NCBI RefSeq assembly: GCF_947487915.1 | Contig: NZ_CANKYH010000007.1 | Coordinates: 1-64,000, forward strand | From: an uncultured Serinicoccus sp. | GTDB lineage: Bacteria > Actinomycetota > Actinomycetes > Actinomycetales > Dermatophilaceae | Direction: 5' to 3' | DNA length: 64,000 nt | Shown: positions 7,926 to 19,300 of the stretch, piece after piece | Numbering within the stretch: position 1 is the stretch's first letter | How the letters are laid out: the number at the start of each line of letters is the position of its first letter | Position numbers and translations under genes: made by a program | Notes under the pieces: generated by a model | Told to the model about the DNA's origin: nothing | Database searches by the model: none | Seen by the model: only the letters and a program-made list of their open reading frames with translations

Positions 7926-9250
7926 CAGCGGAGGAACCCTTCGTAGTCGTGCTGCTGGAGCTGGGACTCGATCTGCTTCACCGTCTGCAGGCCGACGCCC
8001 ACGATGATGAGGATCGAGGCACCACCCAGCGGGAAGTTGGCCACCCCCATGACGTTGAAGGCGATCAGCGGGATGACGGCCAGACCGGCGAGGTAGAGCG
8101 CGCCGGGGGTGGTGATGCGGTTGATGACGTACTCGAGGTACTCGGCGGTGGGACGACCGGCCCGGATGCCCGGGATGAAGCCGCCGTACCGCTTCATGTT
8201 GTCCGCCACCTCGGTCGGGTTGAAGGTCACCGACGTGTAGAAGAAGCAGAAGAAGATGATCATGGCCGCGTACAGCAGCATGTAGACCCAGTGCGTGCCG
8301 GAGCCGGTGGCGCCCATGGACAGGTAGCGGTCGATGAAGCCCACCCAGGCCGGCGCCGTGGCCCCCGGCTCCGTCGGCCGGTTGAAGTTGGCCAGCAGCG
8401 AGGGAAGCATGAGGATCGAGCTGGCGAAGATGATGGGGATGACGTTGGCCATGTTGAGCTTGAGCGGGATGTAGGTCGACGTCCCGCCGTACTGGCGACG
8501 ACCCACCATCCGCTTGGCGTACTGCACCGGGATGCGGCGCTGGCACTGCTCGACGTAGACGACGAGCGTCATGATGACCAGACCGAGCAGCATGACGAGC
8601 ACGAAGGTCGTCACCGAGCTCTGGTAGATGGCCCCCAGGGCCGCGGGGAAGCCGGCCGCGATGGAGATGAAGATCAGCAGCGACATCCCGTTGCCGACGC
8701 CCTTCTCGGTGATGAGCTCCCCCAGCCACATGATGAGCCCGGTGCCCGCCGTCATCGTGAGCACCATGAGCGCCAGCGTCCAGATGCTCTCGTCCGGCAT
8801 CACCGAGGTGCACGTCGCGCCGAAGAGGCGAGCCGGCTCGCGGGCGATGGTCACGAGGGTGGACGCCTGCAGGACCGCGAGGCCGATGGTGAGGTAGCGG
8901 GTGTACTGGGTCATCTTGGTCTGACCCGACTGCCCCTCCTTCTTGAGCTGCTCGAACCGCGGGATGACCACGGTGAGCAGCTGCACGATGATCGCCGCCG
9001 TGATGTAGGGCATGATCCCCAGCGCGAAGATGGACAGCTGCACCATGGCCCCGCCGGAGAACAGGTTGACCATGCCCAGCACGTTGCCCGACAGCTCGGC
9101 GGTGTTGAGGCACTGCTGCACCAGGCCGTAGTCGACGCCGGGCGTCGGGATGTGCGTCCCGAGCCGGTACAGCGCCATGATGGCGAGCGTGAAGAGGATC
9201 TTCTTGCGAAGATCCGGCGTCTTGAACGCGCGCACGAAGGCGGAGAGCAT
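7925..9250 (-). CDS. secY: Protein translocase subunit SecY
   Basis: SecY forms the membrane pore of the Sec translocon with SecE (38438) and SecG. The 441-residue protein has about ten hydrophobic segments and the conserved LGIMPYITAAIIVQLL and GRPTAEYLEYV-type regions. It follows rplO in the spc operon but after a 183-base gap that holds a hairpin (9366-9404), so it may also have its own promoter. It is coupled to adk downstream. Confidence 0.97.
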   Translation of the reverse strand: MLSAFVRAFKTPDLRKKILFTLAIMALYRLGTHIPTPGVDYGLVQQCLNTAELSGNVLGMVNLFSGGAMVQLSIFALGIMPYITAAIIVQLLTVVIPRFEQLKKEGQSGQTKMTQYTRYLTIGLAVLQASTLVTIAREPARLFGATCTSVMPDESIWTLALMVLTMTAGTGLIMWLGELITEKGVGNGMSLLIFISIAAGFPAALGAIYQSSVTTFVLVMLLGLVIMTLVVYVEQCQRRIPVQYAKRMVGRRQYGGTSTYIPLKLNMANVIPIIFASSILMLPSLLANFNRPTEPGATAPAWVGFIDRYLSMGATGSGTHWVYMLLYAAMIIFFCFFYTSVTFNPTEVADNMKRYGGFIPGIRAGRPTAEYLEYVINRITTPGALYLAGLAVIPLIAFNVMGVANFPLGGASILIIVGVGLQTVKQIESQLQQHDYEGFLR

Positions 9251-9365
9251 TCAGGTCCTCCTGTGGGTCTCCCCCGACGCCGGTCGTCGCGGTCGACGAC
9301 GCGCCCGGGGAGGCGAGCATGAGTCGCCCCCGACGATAACACCAGGGGTGGTGGGGGTGGGTAGC

Positions 9366-9404
9366 AGTGAGGCCCCGCGCCGCGGGGCGACGCAGGGCCT
9401 CACT
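9366..9404 (-). terminator. hairpin between rplO and secY
   Basis: AGTGAGGCCC (9366-9375) pairs with GGGCCTCACT (9395-9404). A second CCCCGCG/CGCGGGG stem lies inside. It stands about 30 bases beyond the rplO stop and could partly separate ribosomal from secY-adk-map expression. Confidence 0.6.
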
Positions 9405-9433
9405 CGAGGTGTGACAGGACCGGGGCCGGAGCC

Positions 9434-9904
9434 TCAGACCTCCGTGGCGCTCCCACCGGCAGCCTCGAGCTTCTCCTTGGCGGAGGCCGAGAACTTCGTG
9501 GCGGTCACGTCGAGCGCGACCGACACCTCACCGGTGCCGAGCACCTTGACGGGCTGGCCCTTGCGGACCGCACCCTTGGCGACGAGCTCGTCGGTCCCGA
9601 CGGTGCCGCCCTCGGGGAAGAGGGTGGCCAGGGTGTCGAGGTTGACGACCTGGTAGGTCACCTTGAACGGGTTGGTGAAACCACGCAGCTTGGGCAGCCG
9701 CATGTGCATCGGGGTCTGACCGCCCTCGAAGGTCGCCGGCACCTGGTACCGGGCCTTCGTGCCCTTCGTGCCACGACCCGCGCTCTTGCCCTTGGACGCC
9801 TCACCGCGACCCACACGGGTCTTCGCGGTCTTGGCGCCGGGGGCCGGACGCAGGTGGTGCACCTTCAGCGCGGCCGCCTCGCGGCGGGTGGTGCTGTCGG
9901 CCAT
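9434..9904 (-). CDS. rplO: 50S ribosomal protein L15
   Basis: L15 is a late assembly protein of the 50S subunit. The 156-residue protein has the N-terminal [20 protein letters not shown] and the Gly/Lys-rich [10 protein letters not shown] segment. The ATG at 9904 is chosen because GGAGG lies about 8 bases upstream; a TTG at 9913 sits directly on that site and is unlikely. Only one base separates it from the rpmD stop. Confidence 0.96.
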   Translation of the reverse strand: MADSTTRREAAALKVHHLRPAPGAKTAKTRVGRGEASKGKSAGRGTKGTKARYQVPATFEGGQTPMHMRLPKLRGFTNPFKVTYQVVNLDTLATLFPEGGTVGTDELVAKGAVRKGQPVKVLGTGEVSVALDVTATKFSASAKEKLEAAGGSATEV

Positions 9905-9905
9905 A

Positions 9906-10088
9906 TCAGTCAACCTCCTCCACGGTCACCAGGTGGGCGACCGTGCGGACCATGCCCCGGAACTCCGGGCGGTCCTCCTTGACGACGGTGTCCCCGATCC
10001 GCTTGAGGCCCAGGCTCCGGACGGTCTCCCGGTGCATGTGCTTCGTGCCGACGGTGGACTTGATCTGGGTCACCTTGAGCTTGGCCAT
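9906..10088 (-). CDS. rpmD: 50S ribosomal protein L30
   Basis: The 60-residue L30 starts [17 protein letters not shown] and ends [11 protein letters not shown], with [12 protein letters not shown] in the middle. The start codon overlaps the rpsE stop (TGATG, 10086-10090). Size and order (rpsE-rpmD-rplO) are standard. Confidence 0.97.
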   Translation of the reverse strand: MAKLKVTQIKSTVGTKHMHRETVRSLGLKRIGDTVVKEDRPEFRGMVRTVAHLVTVEEVD

Positions 10089-10762
10089 CAGGCACCTGCC
10101 TTCGCCTCGGCCGCGGCCTCCGCACGTGCCTTGAGCATGGCGTGCGGCGCGACCTCCTCGAGTGACTTGCCCCGACGGGCCGCGACGGCCTCGGGCTGCT
10201 CGAGACCCTGCAGCGCCGCGACGGTGGCGTGCACGATGTTGATGGAGTTGCTCGACCCGAGCGACTTGCTCAGGACGTCGTGGATCCCCGCGCACTCGAG
10301 CACGGCGCGCACCGGACCCCCGGCGATGACACCGGTACCCGGGCTGGCCGGCTTGAGCATGACGACACCGGCGGCGGCCTCGCCCTGGATCGGGTGCGGG
10401 ATGGTGCCGGCGATCCGCGGGACGCGGAAGAAGTTCTTCTTCGCCTCCTCGACCCCCTTGGAGATCGCGGCCGGCACCTCCTTGGCCTTGCCGTAGCCGA
10501 CGCCCACGGTTCCGTCGCCGTCACCCACCACGACGAGCGCGGTGAAGCTGAAGCGACGGCCACCCTTGACGACCTTGGCCACGCGGTTGATCGTCACGAC
10601 GCGCTCGAGGTACTGGTTGCGGTCGTCGTCCCGACCCCCGCGGCCACCACGGCCGTCGCGATTGTCTCGGTTGTTGCTGTCCCGGCCGCCGCGACGGTTG
10701 TCGCGGGCGTCACCGGACGTGGAACCGGAACCGGTTCCACGTCGCTGGAAGTCACCAGCCAT
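10088..10762 (-). CDS. rpsE: 30S ribosomal protein S5
   Basis: S5 lies at the mRNA entry of the 30S subunit and influences decoding accuracy. The 224-residue protein has a S5 dsRBD-like core ([20 protein letters not shown]) and the C-terminal fold with [12 protein letters not shown]. Residues 1-48 are an added Arg/Gly/Asp/Asn-rich tail ([19 protein letters not shown]) resembling an RGG box, longer than in E. coli (167 residues in total). Confidence 0.96.
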   Translation of the reverse strand: MAGDFQRRGTGSGSTSGDARDNRRGGRDSNNRDNRDGRGGRGGRDDDRNQYLERVVTINRVAKVVKGGRRFSFTALVVVGDGDGTVGVGYGKAKEVPAAISKGVEEAKKNFFRVPRIAGTIPHPIQGEAAAGVVMLKPASPGTGVIAGGPVRAVLECAGIHDVLSKSLGSSNSINIVHATVAALQGLEQPEAVAARRGKSLEEVAPHAMLKARAEAAAEAKAGA

Positions 10763-10798
10763 CGAAAAGTCCTCTTTCCTCGTTCTCGCAGGTCCGAA

Positions 10799-11176
10799 TC
10801 AGAGCGCCAGGCCGCCCTCGCGGGCGCCCTCCGCGATCGCGGCCACGCGGCCGGCGTACCGGTTGCCGCCACGGTCGAAGACCGCCGCGTCGACGCCCGC
10901 CGCCTTGGCCCGCTCGGCGAGCAGCTCGCCGACCCGCCTGGCCTTGGCCGTCTTGTCGCCCTCCAGGGCACGCAGGTCCGACTCCATGGTGGAGGCGGAG
11001 GCCACGGTGGCGCTCTTGGTGTCGTCCACGAGCTGGACGAAGACGTGACGCGAGGACCGGTTGACCACGAGACGCGGACGCTCCGCGGTCCCGGTGACCT
11101 TCTTGCGCAGCCGCACGTGGCGGCGGCCCCGTGCTGCGCTCTTGCTGTTGGCGCGCTTGACGATGATCTGTGCCAT
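10799..11176 (-). CDS. rplR: 50S ribosomal protein L18
   Basis: L18 binds 5S rRNA together with L5 and anchors it in the central protuberance. The 125-residue protein has the Arg-rich [20 protein letters not shown] and ends [20 protein letters not shown]. It sits between rplF (3-base gap) and rpsE. Confidence 0.97.
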   Translation of the reverse strand: MAQIIVKRANSKSAARGRRHVRLRKKVTGTAERPRLVVNRSSRHVFVQLVDDTKSATVASASTMESDLRALEGDKTAKARRVGELLAERAKAAGVDAAVFDRGGNRYAGRVAAIAEGAREGGLAL

Positions 11177-11179
11177 GGC

Positions 11180-11719
11180 TTACTTACCAGCCTTTCCGAC
11201 CTTGCGGCGGATGCGCTCACCCTCGTAGCGCACGCCCTTGCCCTTGTAGGGGTCCGGCTTGCGCAGCTTGCGGATGTTCGCGGCGACCTCGCCGACCTGC
11301 TGCTTGTCGATGCCCGTGACCGAGAACCGCGTCGGGTTCTCGACCTGGAAGGTGATGCCCTCCGGGGCCTGGATGAGGATGGGGTGGCTGTAGCCGAGCG
11401 CGAACTCGAGGTCGCTGCCCCGGGCCACCACGCGGTAGCCGGTGCCGTGGATCTCGAGCTTCTTGGTGTAACCGTTGGTCACACCCTCGACCATGTTGGC
11501 GATGAGGCTGCGGGTGAGCCCGTGCCGCGAGCGCGAGTCGCGCTCGTCGTCGGGTCGGGTCACCTCGATGCTGCCGTCCTCGCCCGCGGCCACCGCGATG
11601 GGCTCGACGACGTCGAGCGCGAGCTGGCCCTTGGGCCCCTTGACCGTGACGGTCGAACCGTCGATGGCCACGTCGACACCGGAGGGGACGGTGACGGGGA
11701 GTCGTCCGATACGAGACAT
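11180..11719 (-). CDS. rplF: 50S ribosomal protein L6
   Basis: L6 is a two-domain 23S-binding protein near the factor-binding site. The 179-residue protein starts [15 protein letters not shown], has [10 protein letters not shown], and ends [22 protein letters not shown], the conserved C-terminal signature. Order rpsH-rplF-rplR is standard. Confidence 0.97.
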   Translation of the reverse strand: MSRIGRLPVTVPSGVDVAIDGSTVTVKGPKGQLALDVVEPIAVAAGEDGSIEVTRPDDERDSRSRHGLTRSLIANMVEGVTNGYTKKLEIHGTGYRVVARGSDLEFALGYSHPILIQAPEGITFQVENPTRFSVTGIDKQQVGEVAANIRKLRKPDPYKGKGVRYEGERIRRKVGKAGK

Positions 11720-11749
11720 TCTTGTGAGCTCCTTACCTTCTGCTCCGGG

Positions 11750-12148
11750 TCACCAGACGTAGGCGAGCACTTCGCCGCCGACGCCCTTCTCGGCCGCCTG
11801 GCGGTCGGTGAGCAGGCCGGAGGACGTGGAGATGATCGCCACTCCCAGGCCGCCCAGCACGCGGGGCAGGTTGGTGGACTTCGCGTAGACACGCAGGCCC
11901 GGCTTGGAGACGCGGCGCACACCGGCGATGGAGCGCTCCCGGTTGGGGCCGTACTTGAGGTCGATGATCAGCGTGGTCCCCACCTCGGCATCCGCGGAGG
12001 ACCAGGAGGCGATGTAGCCCTCGGCCTTGAGGATGTCGGCGATGGTCGCCTTCAGCTTGGAGTACGGCATGGAAACCTGGTCCTTGTGCGCCGAGTTGGC
12101 GTTCCGGATCCGGGTCAGCATGTCCGCGATCGGGTCGGTCATGGTCAT
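11750..12148 (-). CDS. rpsH: 30S ribosomal protein S8
   Basis: S8 binds helix 21 of 16S rRNA and in many bacteria is the regulator of the spc operon. The ATG at 12148 gives a 132-residue protein, [19 protein letters not shown], ending GGEVLAYVW. An ATG at 12142 and an in-frame upstream start are possible. AAGGG lies about 10 bases upstream of 12148. Confidence 0.96.
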   Translation of the reverse strand: MTMTDPIADMLTRIRNANSAHKDQVSMPYSKLKATIADILKAEGYIASWSSADAEVGTTLIIDLKYGPNRERSIAGVRRVSKPGLRVYAKSTNLPRVLGGLGVAIISTSSGLLTDRQAAEKGVGGEVLAYVW

Positions 12149-12272
12149 GGGCTTCGTGCCCTTTCTCACCGCGGTTTCCCCCCGGGCATGGTGCCCGGGG
12201 CGACCTTCGATGTTCCAGGTGGGTGGTTACGTCAGTGAAGGATGTGCCGGAGGACGGGCGGGGAGGCCCGCC

Positions 12273-12458
12273 TCACCAGCTCGACTTGGTGACACCGGGC
12301 AGCTCGCCGCGGTGCGCCATCTCGCGCAGGCAGATCCGGCACAGGCCGAACTTGCGGTAGACCGAGTGCGGACGGCCGCACCGCTGGCAGCGGGTGTAGG
12401 CGCGCACCTTGAACTTCGGCTTGCGGTTGGCCTTGTTGATGAGAGCAGTCTTCGCCAT
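12273..12458 (-). CDS. rpsN: 30S ribosomal protein S14, zinc type (S14Z)
   Basis: The 61-residue protein [19 protein letters not shown] carries two CxxC pairs (Cys24/Cys27 and Cys40/Cys43) that bind one zinc. It is the short zinc-dependent S14 rather than the longer zinc-free paralogue used under zinc shortage. It lies two bases after rplE and before rpsH. Confidence 0.96.
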   Translation of the reverse strand: MAKTALINKANRKPKFKVRAYTRCQRCGRPHSVYRKFGLCRICLREMAHRGELPGVTKSSW

Positions 12459-12460
12459 GC

Positions 12461-13060
12461 TCAGTTCTCCTTGAACGGGAAGCCCAGGTGCTTGAGCAGC
12501 GCCCGGCCCTCGTCGTCGGTGGTGGCGGTGGTGACCAGCGTGATGTCCATGCCGCGGACCCGGTCGATCTTGTCCTGGTCGATCTCGTGGAACATCGACT
12601 GCTCCACCAGACCGAAGGTGTAGTTGCCGTTGCCGTCGAACTGCCGCGGGGACAGCCCGCGGAAGTCGCGGATGCGCGGCAGGGCCAGCGACAGCAGCCG
12701 GTCGAGGAACTCCCACATCCGGTCCCCGCGCAGCGTCACGTGGGCGCCGATCGGCATCCCCTCGCGCAGCTTGAACTGGGCGATGGACTTGCGGGCCTTG
12801 GTGACCGACGGCTTCTGGCCGGTGATCGTCGCCAGGTCCCGGATGGCGCCCTCGATGAGCTTGCTGTCGCGAGCGGCCTCCCCGACACCCATGTTGACGG
12901 TGATCTTCACCAGGCCGGGGACCTGCATGGGGTTGGCGTAGCCGAACTGCTCGGTCATCGCCGGGGCGATGTCCTGGCGGTAACGCGCCTTGAGCCGGGG
13001 TGCCGCCGCGGCGGCGGAACCGGCCTGCGTCTCGGTGGTCTCGGTGATCGTGTCAGTCAT
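12461..13060 (-). CDS. rplE: 50S ribosomal protein L5
   Basis: L5 binds 5S rRNA and contacts S13 in the B1b bridge. The 199-residue protein has a variable N-terminus (about 25 residues rich in Thr and Ala) before the core [19 protein letters not shown], then [14 protein letters not shown] and DITLVTTA. It ends [12 protein letters not shown]. Confidence 0.97.
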   Translation of the reverse strand: MTDTITETTETQAGSAAAAAPRLKARYRQDIAPAMTEQFGYANPMQVPGLVKITVNMGVGEAARDSKLIEGAIRDLATITGQKPSVTKARKSIAQFKLREGMPIGAHVTLRGDRMWEFLDRLLSLALPRIRDFRGLSPRQFDGNGNYTFGLVEQSMFHEIDQDKIDRVRGMDITLVTTATTDDEGRALLKHLGFPFKEN

Positions 13061-13062
13061 GC

Positions 13063-13407
13063 TCAGAGGTCCTTACCCGAGCGCACCGCCACGCGGGTGC
13101 GCACCGTCTTGTCACGGCCATCGCGGTCCACCTGCTCGACGCGGGTCTTGATCCGCGTCGGCGTCTTGGTCTCGGGGTCGACCACCATCACGTTGGACAC
13201 GTGGATGGGGGCCTCCTGGACCTGGATGCCGCCGGTGTTGACGCCGCGCTGGCCACCCGCACGAGTGTGCTTGGTGATGCGGTTGACGCCCTCGACCAGC
13301 ACGCGTCCGGTGTCGGTGTGCACGGCGATGACGCGGCCCTGCAGGCCCTTGTCCTTGCCGGCGATGACCTGCACCAGGTCGTTCTTCTTGATCTTCATCT
13401 TCGCCAT
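13063..13407 (-). CDS. rplX: 50S ribosomal protein L24
   Basis: L24 is an assembly initiator of the 50S subunit that binds the 5' end of 23S rRNA. The 114-residue protein has the KOW motif ([20 protein letters not shown]) near the N-terminus and the conserved [10 protein letters not shown]. It sits three bases after rplN and two before rplE. Confidence 0.97.
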   Translation of the reverse strand: MAKMKIKKNDLVQVIAGKDKGLQGRVIAVHTDTGRVLVEGVNRITKHTRAGGQRGVNTGGIQVQEAPIHVSNVMVVDPETKTPTRIKTRVEQVDRDGRDKTVRTRVAVRSGKDL

Positions 13408-13410
13408 GTC

Positions 13411-13779
13411 TCAGATCACCTCCGGCGCGAGCGAGACGATCCGCATGAATCGCTTGTCGCGCAGCTCACGGCCCACCGGGCCGAAGATGCGGGTGCCGCG
13501 GGGGTCTCCGTCGTTCTTGAGGATGACCGCGGCGTTCTCGTCGAAACGGATGTAGCTGCCGTCGGGGCGACGGCGCTCCTTGCGGGTGCGGACGATGACC
13601 GCCTTGACGACATCGCCCTTCTTCACGTTGCCGCCGGGGATGGCGTCCTTCACGGTCGCCACGATGGTGTCCCCGATGCCCGCGTAGCGGCGGCCGGAAC
13701 CGCCGAGCACGCGGATGCACAGGAGCTCCTTGGCACCGGTGTTGTCGGCGACGCGCAGTCGCGACTCCTGCTGGATCAC
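13411..13779 (-). CDS. rplN: 50S ribosomal protein L14
   Basis: L14 lies on the subunit interface and contacts 16S rRNA. The 122-residue protein starts (GTG) [20 protein letters not shown] and ends [23 protein letters not shown] provides the ribosome-binding site. It is the first gene of the spc group, after a 121-base gap with a hairpin. Confidence 0.97.
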   Translation of the reverse strand: MIQQESRLRVADNTGAKELLCIRVLGGSGRRYAGIGDTIVATVKDAIPGGNVKKGDVVKAVIVRTRKERRRPDGSYIRFDENAAVILKNDGDPRGTRIFGPVGRELRDKRFMRIVSLAPEVI

Positions 13780-13859
13780 TGTTCGTTCTCCTACTGCCGG
13801 CTGGTTCTCGCCCGCGGGGGCCGAGCCTGGCCAGACGTCGTGGATGAAAGGGTTCGTTG

Positions 13860-13879
13860 GCGGGACGCGAGGGTCCCGC
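13860..13879 (-). terminator. hairpin at S10/spc operon junction
   Basis: GCGGGAC (13860-13866) pairs with GTCCCGC (13873-13879) across a six-base loop. It lies between rpsQ (stop 13901) and rplN, exactly where the S10 and spc operons meet in many bacteria. It may attenuate read-through. Confidence 0.5.
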
Positions 13880-13900
13880 AGGTGGGGGTCGGAGTGCGGC

Positions 13901-14242
13901 CTACTTGGCCTTCTCGAGGATGTCGACCAGCCGCCACCGCTTGGTGGCGGACAGCGGGCGGGTCTCCATGATGAGGACCCGGTCGCCGACGCCTGCGGAG
14001 TTGCCCTCGTCGTGCACCTTGACCTTGTTGGTCGTGCGGATGACCTTGCCGTAGAGGCCGTGCTTCACGCGGTCCTCGACCTGGACGACGATCGTCTTGT
14101 CCATCTTGTCGCTGACGACGTAGCCCTGACGGGCCTTGCGGTAGTTGCGGTCACCGCCGTGCCCGAGCGAGCTCTCGCTGGGCTCGTGCGCCTCGACCGA
14201 CGCGGAGGCCGTGCCGGCCTGGGTCTGGGTGCTCTCGCTCAT
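13901..14242 (-). CDS. rpsQ: 30S ribosomal protein S17
   Basis: S17 is a primary 16S-binding OB-fold protein. The 113-residue protein has about 30 extra N-terminal residues rich in Ser, Thr and Ala before the core [20 protein letters not shown], followed by [20 protein letters not shown]. The start at 14242 lies two bases after the rpmC stop. Confidence 0.96.
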   Translation of the reverse strand: MSESTQTQAGTASASVEAHEPSESSLGHGGDRNYRKARQGYVVSDKMDKTIVVQVEDRVKHGLYGKVIRTTNKVKVHDEGNSAGVGDRVLIMETRPLSATKRWRLVDILEKAK

Positions 14243-14244
14243 GC

Positions 14245-14493
14245 TCAGCCCACCTTCTCGTTCTCGTCGGACGCACGGCCGATGCCGAGCTCGCGCTCGC
14301 GCATCTCCGTGTAGATGCGCGCGATGTCCTTGCGGACCGCACGCAGCCGGCCATGGCTCTCCAGCTGCCCGGTGGCGGACTGGAAGCGCAGGTTGAACAG
14401 CTCCTTCTTGGCCTCGGCCAGGGCATCGGCCAGGGGGCCGTCCTCCAGGCCGCGCAGCTGCTCGGGGGTCAGGTTGTCGGAACCGACAGCCAT
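14245..14493 (-). CDS. rpmC: 50S ribosomal protein L29
   Basis: L29 lies at the tunnel exit beside L23, where it contacts trigger factor and SRP. The 82-residue helical protein has [20 protein letters not shown], the family signature. Its start codon overlaps the rplP stop in a TGATG junction (14491-14495). Confidence 0.97.
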   Translation of the reverse strand: MAVGSDNLTPEQLRGLEDGPLADALAEAKKELFNLRFQSATGQLESHGRLRAVRKDIARIYTEMRERELGIGRASDENEKVG

Positions 14494-14912
14494 CAGATGT
14501 CACCACCCTCACGGGAGACGAAACGGGACTTCATGGGCAGCTTGTGCATCGCCAGACGCAGCGCCTCGCGGGCGACGTCCTCGGACACACCGGACAGCTC
14601 GAACATGACGCGGCCCGGCTTGACGTTGGCCACCCACCACTCGGGCGAGCCCTTGCCGGAACCCATGCGGGTCTCGGCCGGCTTCTTGGTCAGCGGACGG
14701 TCGGGGTAGATGTTGATCCACACCTTGCCGCCTCGCTTGATGTAGCGGGTCATGGCGATACGAGCGGACTCGATCTGCCGGTTGGTGACGTAGGCCGGCG
14801 CGAGGGCCTGGATGCCGTAGTCACCGAACGCGAGCTGGGTGCCACCCTTGGCGTTGCCGGAGCGGCCCGGGTGGTGCTGCTTGCGGTGCTTGACGCGACG
14901 GGGAATCAACAT
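14493..14912 (-). CDS. rplP: 50S ribosomal protein L16
   Basis: L16 helps place the A-site tRNA elbow and is a late 50S assembly protein. The ATG at 14912 gives 139 residues, [19 protein letters not shown], with the conserved [20 protein letters not shown] and ending [12 protein letters not shown]. It overlaps the rpsC stop (TGATG). Confidence 0.97.
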   Translation of the reverse strand: MLIPRRVKHRKQHHPGRSGNAKGGTQLAFGDYGIQALAPAYVTNRQIESARIAMTRYIKRGGKVWINIYPDRPLTKKPAETRMGSGKGSPEWWVANVKPGRVMFELSGVSEDVAREALRLAMHKLPMKSRFVSREGGDI

Positions 14913-15766
14913 CAGGACTGCTCTCCCTCGGTGGTAGCGGGGGCGGCGGTCGCCGAGTCCGTCTGCGCAGCAGCGGGGGCCTGCTCCGAGCTCGCGGCGT
15001 CGTCGCGCCGCGGGGCACGGCCGCGGCGCTCGCCACGCTCGCCCCCGGGGCCGCCACGACCACCGCGGCCGCCGCGGCGGTCGCCACGCCCGCTGGGGGC
15101 CTGGGCCTCCTCGCGAGCGAGCTCCTTGGCGGTCAGGTCGCCCTTGTAGATCCAGACCTTCACGCCGATCCGGCCGAAGGTCGTCTTGGCCTCGTACAGG
15201 CCGTAGTCGATGTTGGCGCGCAGGGTGTGCAGCGGCACACGGCCCTCGCGGTAGAACTCCGACCGGGACATCTCGGCGCCGCCAAGACGGCCCGAGCACT
15301 GGATCCTGATGCCCTTGGCGCCGGCGCGCAGGGCGGACTGCATGCCCTTGCGCATCGCGCGCCGGAAGGTCACGCGGGCGGCGAGCTGCTCGGCGATGCC
15401 CTGGGCCACCAGCTGCGCGTCCACCTCGGGGTTCTTCACCTCGAGGATGTTGAGCTGGACCTGCTTGCCGGTGAGCTTCTCCAGGGCACCGCGCAGCCGG
15501 TCGGCCTCGGCGCCACGGCGCCCGATGACGATCCCCGGGCGGGCCGTGTGGATGTCGACGCGGACGCGGTCGCGGGTGCGCTCGATCTCGACCTTGGAGA
15601 TGCCGGCCCGGTCCATACCGGTCGACAGCAGCTCACGGATCGCGACGTCTTCCTTCACGTAGTCGCGGTAGCGCTGCCCCTCCTTGGTGGAGTCGGCGAA
15701 CCAGCGGCTGCGGTGGTCGGTCGTGATGCCCAGGCGGTAGCCGTTCGGGTTGATCTTCTGCCCCAT
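14912..15766 (-). CDS. rpsC: 30S ribosomal protein S3 with RGG-rich tail
   Basis: S3 lines the mRNA entry channel and has helicase-related function with S4 and S5. The 284-residue protein has the N-terminal [14 protein letters not shown], the KH domain with [14 protein letters not shown] and the S3 C-terminal domain ([12 protein letters not shown]). About 65 extra residues follow, first Arg/Gly-rich ([16 protein letters not shown]) and then Ala/Thr-rich. Such tails are common in actinobacteria. The start overlaps the rplV stop. Confidence 0.96.
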   Translation of the reverse strand: MGQKINPNGYRLGITTDHRSRWFADSTKEGQRYRDYVKEDVAIRELLSTGMDRAGISKVEIERTRDRVRVDIHTARPGIVIGRRGAEADRLRGALEKLTGKQVQLNILEVKNPEVDAQLVAQGIAEQLAARVTFRRAMRKGMQSALRAGAKGIRIQCSGRLGGAEMSRSEFYREGRVPLHTLRANIDYGLYEAKTTFGRIGVKVWIYKGDLTAKELAREEAQAPSGRGDRRGGRGGRGGPGGERGERRGRAPRRDDAASSEQAPAAAQTDSATAAPATTEGEQS

Positions 15767-16170
15767 CAGCGGGCACCTCCCTTGGTCTTCTCGGCGACGA
15801 CCACGGTGATGTGGCTCGTGCGCTTGTTGATGCGGCTGGCGCGGCCCTGCGCGCGCGGCCGGAACCGCTTCATGGTCGGGCCCTCGTCGACGAAGGCGGA
15901 CGCGACGACGAGGCGGGCCTCGTCGATGCCCGAGCCGCTGTTGTCGGCGGCGTGCCGGGCGTTGGCGACCGCGCTGTTCAGGACCTTGAGCACCGGCTCG
16001 CTGGCGCTCTGCGGGGCGAACCGCATGAGGGCCTGCGCCTCCGGGACGCTCTTGCCCCGGATGAGGTCGACGACACGGCGGGCCTTCATCGGCGTCACGC
16101 GGACGAACCGCGCCTGCGCCTTGGCTTCCATGACGAATCCTTCTTCCGTGGTGTTCGTGGTGGTCGTCAT
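15766..16170 (-). CDS. rplV: 50S ribosomal protein L22
   Basis: L22 lines the exit tunnel with a long beta-hairpin. The 134-residue form starts at 16170 in an ATGA overlap with rpsS and has AGGAAGGG upstream. The core [19 protein letters not shown] begins at residue 14, and its ATG (16131) also has a good site, GAAGAAGG, so a 121-residue product is equally possible. The conserved [20 protein letters not shown] is present near the end. Confidence 0.93.
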   Translation of the reverse strand: MTTTTNTTEEGFVMEAKAQARFVRVTPMKARRVVDLIRGKSVPEAQALMRFAPQSASEPVLKVLNSAVANARHAADNSGSGIDEARLVVASAFVDEGPTMKRFRPRAQGRASRINKRTSHITVVVAEKTKGGAR

Positions 16171-16448
16171 CGGCGGCGACCCTTCCTGTCGTCCTTCTCG
16201 TGACCCTTGAACGTGCGGGTCGGAGCGAACTCACCGAGCTTGTGGCCGACCATCGACTCGGTCACGAAGACCGGGACGTGCTTGCGGCCGTCGTGCACGG
16301 CCAGGGTGTGGCCGAGCATGTCGGGGGTGATCATCGACCGGCGGGACCAGGTCTTGATGACGTTCTTGGTTCCGGCCTCGTTCTGCGCGTCCACCTTCTT
16401 GGTGAGGTGGTCGTCGACGAACGGGCCCTTCTTCAGGCTGCGAGGCAT
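16167..16448 (-). CDS. rpsS: 30S ribosomal protein S19
   Basis: S19 sits in the 30S head with S13. The 93-residue protein has [18 protein letters not shown], the central [20 protein letters not shown] and the C-terminal [20 protein letters not shown]. The order rplB-rpsS-rplV is standard. Confidence 0.97.
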   Translation of the reverse strand: MPRSLKKGPFVDDHLTKKVDAQNEAGTKNVIKTWSRRSMITPDMLGHTLAVHDGRKHVPVFVTESMVGHKLGEFAPTRTFKGHEKDDRKGRRR

Positions 16449-16468
16449 ACTTCGGACTGCTCCTAAAC

Positions 16469-17305
<837 letters not shown>

Positions 17306-17345
17306 TCTGGAAAGTCCTCTAGCTTCTCGTCTCGTGCCCCGGCGC

Positions 17346-17648
17346 TCAGAGCGTGCCGAAGATGTCGATGGATCCCTCACGAAGCGTGACGATCGCCCGC
17401 TTCGTGTCCTTGCGGCGGCCCATCCCGAACCTCGTGCGACGGGCCTTGCCCTGACGGTTCATCGTGTGGACCGAGGAGACCTTCACGTCGAAGATGGCCT
17501 CCACGGCCTTCTTGATCTCCGACTTGTTGGCGCGGGGGTCGACCAGGAAGGTGTACTTGCCCTGGTCCAGCAGCGCGTAGGACTTCTCGGACACGACCGG
17601 CGACAGCAGGATGTCGCGGGGGTCCTTCTGGGTGCTGAAGGTGCTCAT
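17346..17648 (-). CDS. rplW: 50S ribosomal protein L23
   Basis: L23 is the tunnel-exit docking site for trigger factor and SRP. The ATG at 17648 gives a 100-residue protein with [20 protein letters not shown] and a C-terminus rich in basic residues. The start lies two bases after the rplD stop. Confidence 0.97.
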   Translation of the reverse strand: MSTFSTQKDPRDILLSPVVSEKSYALLDQGKYTFLVDPRANKSEIKKAVEAIFDVKVSSVHTMNRQGKARRTRFGMGRRKDTKRAIVTLREGSIDIFGTL

Positions 17649-17650
17649 GC

Positions 17651-18301
17651 TCACTTGCTCTCCTCGGCAGTCGTGGTGCTCACGCCGGAGATGAAGGTGT
17701 CCAGGGCGGCCTGGGTGAAGACCACGTCGTCGGAGCACAGCACGTCGTAGGTGTTGAGCTGGTCGACGAACAGGACGTGCACGTCGGGCATGTTGCGCAC
17801 CGAGCGCAGCCCGAGGTCGTCCGCGCGGTCCAGGACCACGAGGAAGTTCGGCCGGTCCGACAGGGCCTGCAGGACCGTGCGCGCGGTGCGGGTGGAGGGG
17901 GCCTCCCCCTCCACCAGCGCCGACAGCACGTGGATGCGGCCGTGGCGGGCGCGGTCCGACAGCGCACCGCGCAGGGCGGCGGCCTTCATCTTCTTGGGCG
18001 TCTTCTGGGCGTAGCTGCGCGGCTGCGGGCCGTGCACCGTGCCACCGCCGGCGAACTGCGGGGCGCGGGTCGAGCCCTGGCGGGCGCGGCCGGTGCCCTT
18101 CTGCCGGTAGGGCTTGCGGCCACCGCCGCGGACCTCGCCGCGGGTCTTGGTGGCGTGCGTCCCCTGCCGGGCCGCGGCCAGCTGGGCCACGACGACCTGG
18201 TGGATCAGGGGCACGTTGGTCTGCACGTCGAAGAGCTCCGCGGGCAGGTCCACCGTGCCGGCGTCTCCACCGGCGGGCTTGGTGATGGTGATGGTGGTCA
18301 T
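17651..18301 (-). CDS. rplD: 50S ribosomal protein L4
   Basis: L4 forms part of the tunnel constriction; in E. coli it represses the S10 operon. The ATG at 18301 gives 216 residues with the tunnel loop [20 protein letters not shown] and [17 protein letters not shown]. About 20 Thr-rich N-terminal residues precede the core. Confidence 0.97.
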   Translation of the reverse strand: MTTITITKPAGGDAGTVDLPAELFDVQTNVPLIHQVVVAQLAAARQGTHATKTRGEVRGGGRKPYRQKGTGRARQGSTRAPQFAGGGTVHGPQPRSYAQKTPKKMKAAALRGALSDRARHGRIHVLSALVEGEAPSTRTARTVLQALSDRPNFLVVLDRADDLGLRSVRNMPDVHVLFVDQLNTYDVLCSDDVVFTQAALDTFISGVSTTTAEESK

Positions 18302-18308
18302 GTCAGGT

Positions 18309-18995
18309 TCACGCACCCTTCGCGGCCGTGCGCACGAGGACGACGCCGCCGCGGGGGCCGGGGACGGCACCCTTGATGAGCAGCAGGCCCTTGTCCGCGT
18401 CCACGGCGTGGACGGTCAGGTTCGAGGTGGTCTGGCGCTCGCCGCCCATCCGGCCGGCCATCCGCAGGCCCTTGAAGACGCGGCCCGGGGTGGCGCAGCC
18501 ACCGATGGAGCCCGGCTTGCGGTGGTTGCGGTGAGCACCGTGGGAGGCGCCGACGCCGGAGAAGCCGTGGCGCTTCATGACGCCCGCGAAGCCCTTGCCC
18601 TTCGTGGTGCCGGTGACGTCCACCTTCTGGCCACCCTCGAAGGTCTCGGCGGTGATCTCCTGGCCGAGCTCGTAGTCGCCGGCGTCCGCGGTGCGCAGCT
18701 CGGCGACGTGCCGGCGCGGGGTGACCCCGGCCTTGGCGAAGTGGCCCTTCAGCGGCTGGGTCACCTTGCGCGGGTCGATCGCCCCGAAGGCGATCTGCAC
18801 CGCGTCGTACCCGTCGGTCTGCGCGTTGCGGACCTGGGTCACGACGGCGGGGCCGGCCTTGATGACCGTGACCGGCACGAGGCGGTTGTCGGCGTCCCAG
18901 ACCTGGGTCATGCCGAGCTTCTCGCCGAGCACGCCCTTGACGGTGCGCCTGGTGGTCGATGCAGTGGTCGCAGTAGTCATCGTCGTCACACTCAC
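18309..18995 (-). CDS. rplC: 50S ribosomal protein L3
   Basis: L3 is a core 23S-binding protein near the peptidyl transferase centre. The 228-residue protein has [28 protein letters not shown] and [15 protein letters not shown]. The GTG start at 18995 overlaps the rpsJ stop (GTGA), with a further in-frame ATG at 18980; the first is preferred because of coupling, although no strong ribosome-binding site is visible for either. Confidence 0.95.
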   Translation of the reverse strand: MSVTTMTTATTASTTRRTVKGVLGEKLGMTQVWDADNRLVPVTVIKAGPAVVTQVRNAQTDGYDAVQIAFGAIDPRKVTQPLKGHFAKAGVTPRRHVAELRTADAGDYELGQEITAETFEGGQKVDVTGTTKGKGFAGVMKRHGFSGVGASHGAHRNHRKPGSIGGCATPGRVFKGLRMAGRMGGERQTTSNLTVHAVDADKGLLLIKGAVPGPRGGVVLVRTAAKGA

Positions 18996-19300
18996 AGCTT
19001 GATCTCGATGTTGACGTCCGCCGGGAGGTCGAGACGCATCAAGGAGTCGACCGCCTTGGGGGTGGGGTCGACGATGTCGATCAGCCGCTTGTGGGTTCGC
19101 ATCTCGAAGTGCTCGCGGCTGTCCTTGTACTTGTGCGGCGACCGGATGACGCAGAAGACGTTCTTCTCCGTCGGGAGCGGCACCGGGCCGACCACCGTGG
19201 CGCCAGCACGGGTCACCGTGTCAACGATCTTGCGCGCCGAGCTGTCGATGACCTCGTGGTCGTACGACTTCAGCCGGATGCGGATCTTCTGTCCCGCCAT
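18992..19300 (-). CDS. rpsJ: 30S ribosomal protein S10 (NusE)
   Basis: S10 is part of the 30S head and, as NusE, joins NusB in antitermination and NusG in transcription-translation coupling. The ATG at 19300 gives 102 residues, [19 protein letters not shown], with [20 protein letters not shown]. It heads the S10 operon; about 350 bases without a gene lie upstream. Confidence 0.97.
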   Translation of the reverse strand: MAGQKIRIRLKSYDHEVIDSSARKIVDTVTRAGATVVGPVPLPTEKNVFCVIRSPHKYKDSREHFEMRTHKRLIDIVDPTPKAVDSLMRLDLPADVNIEIKL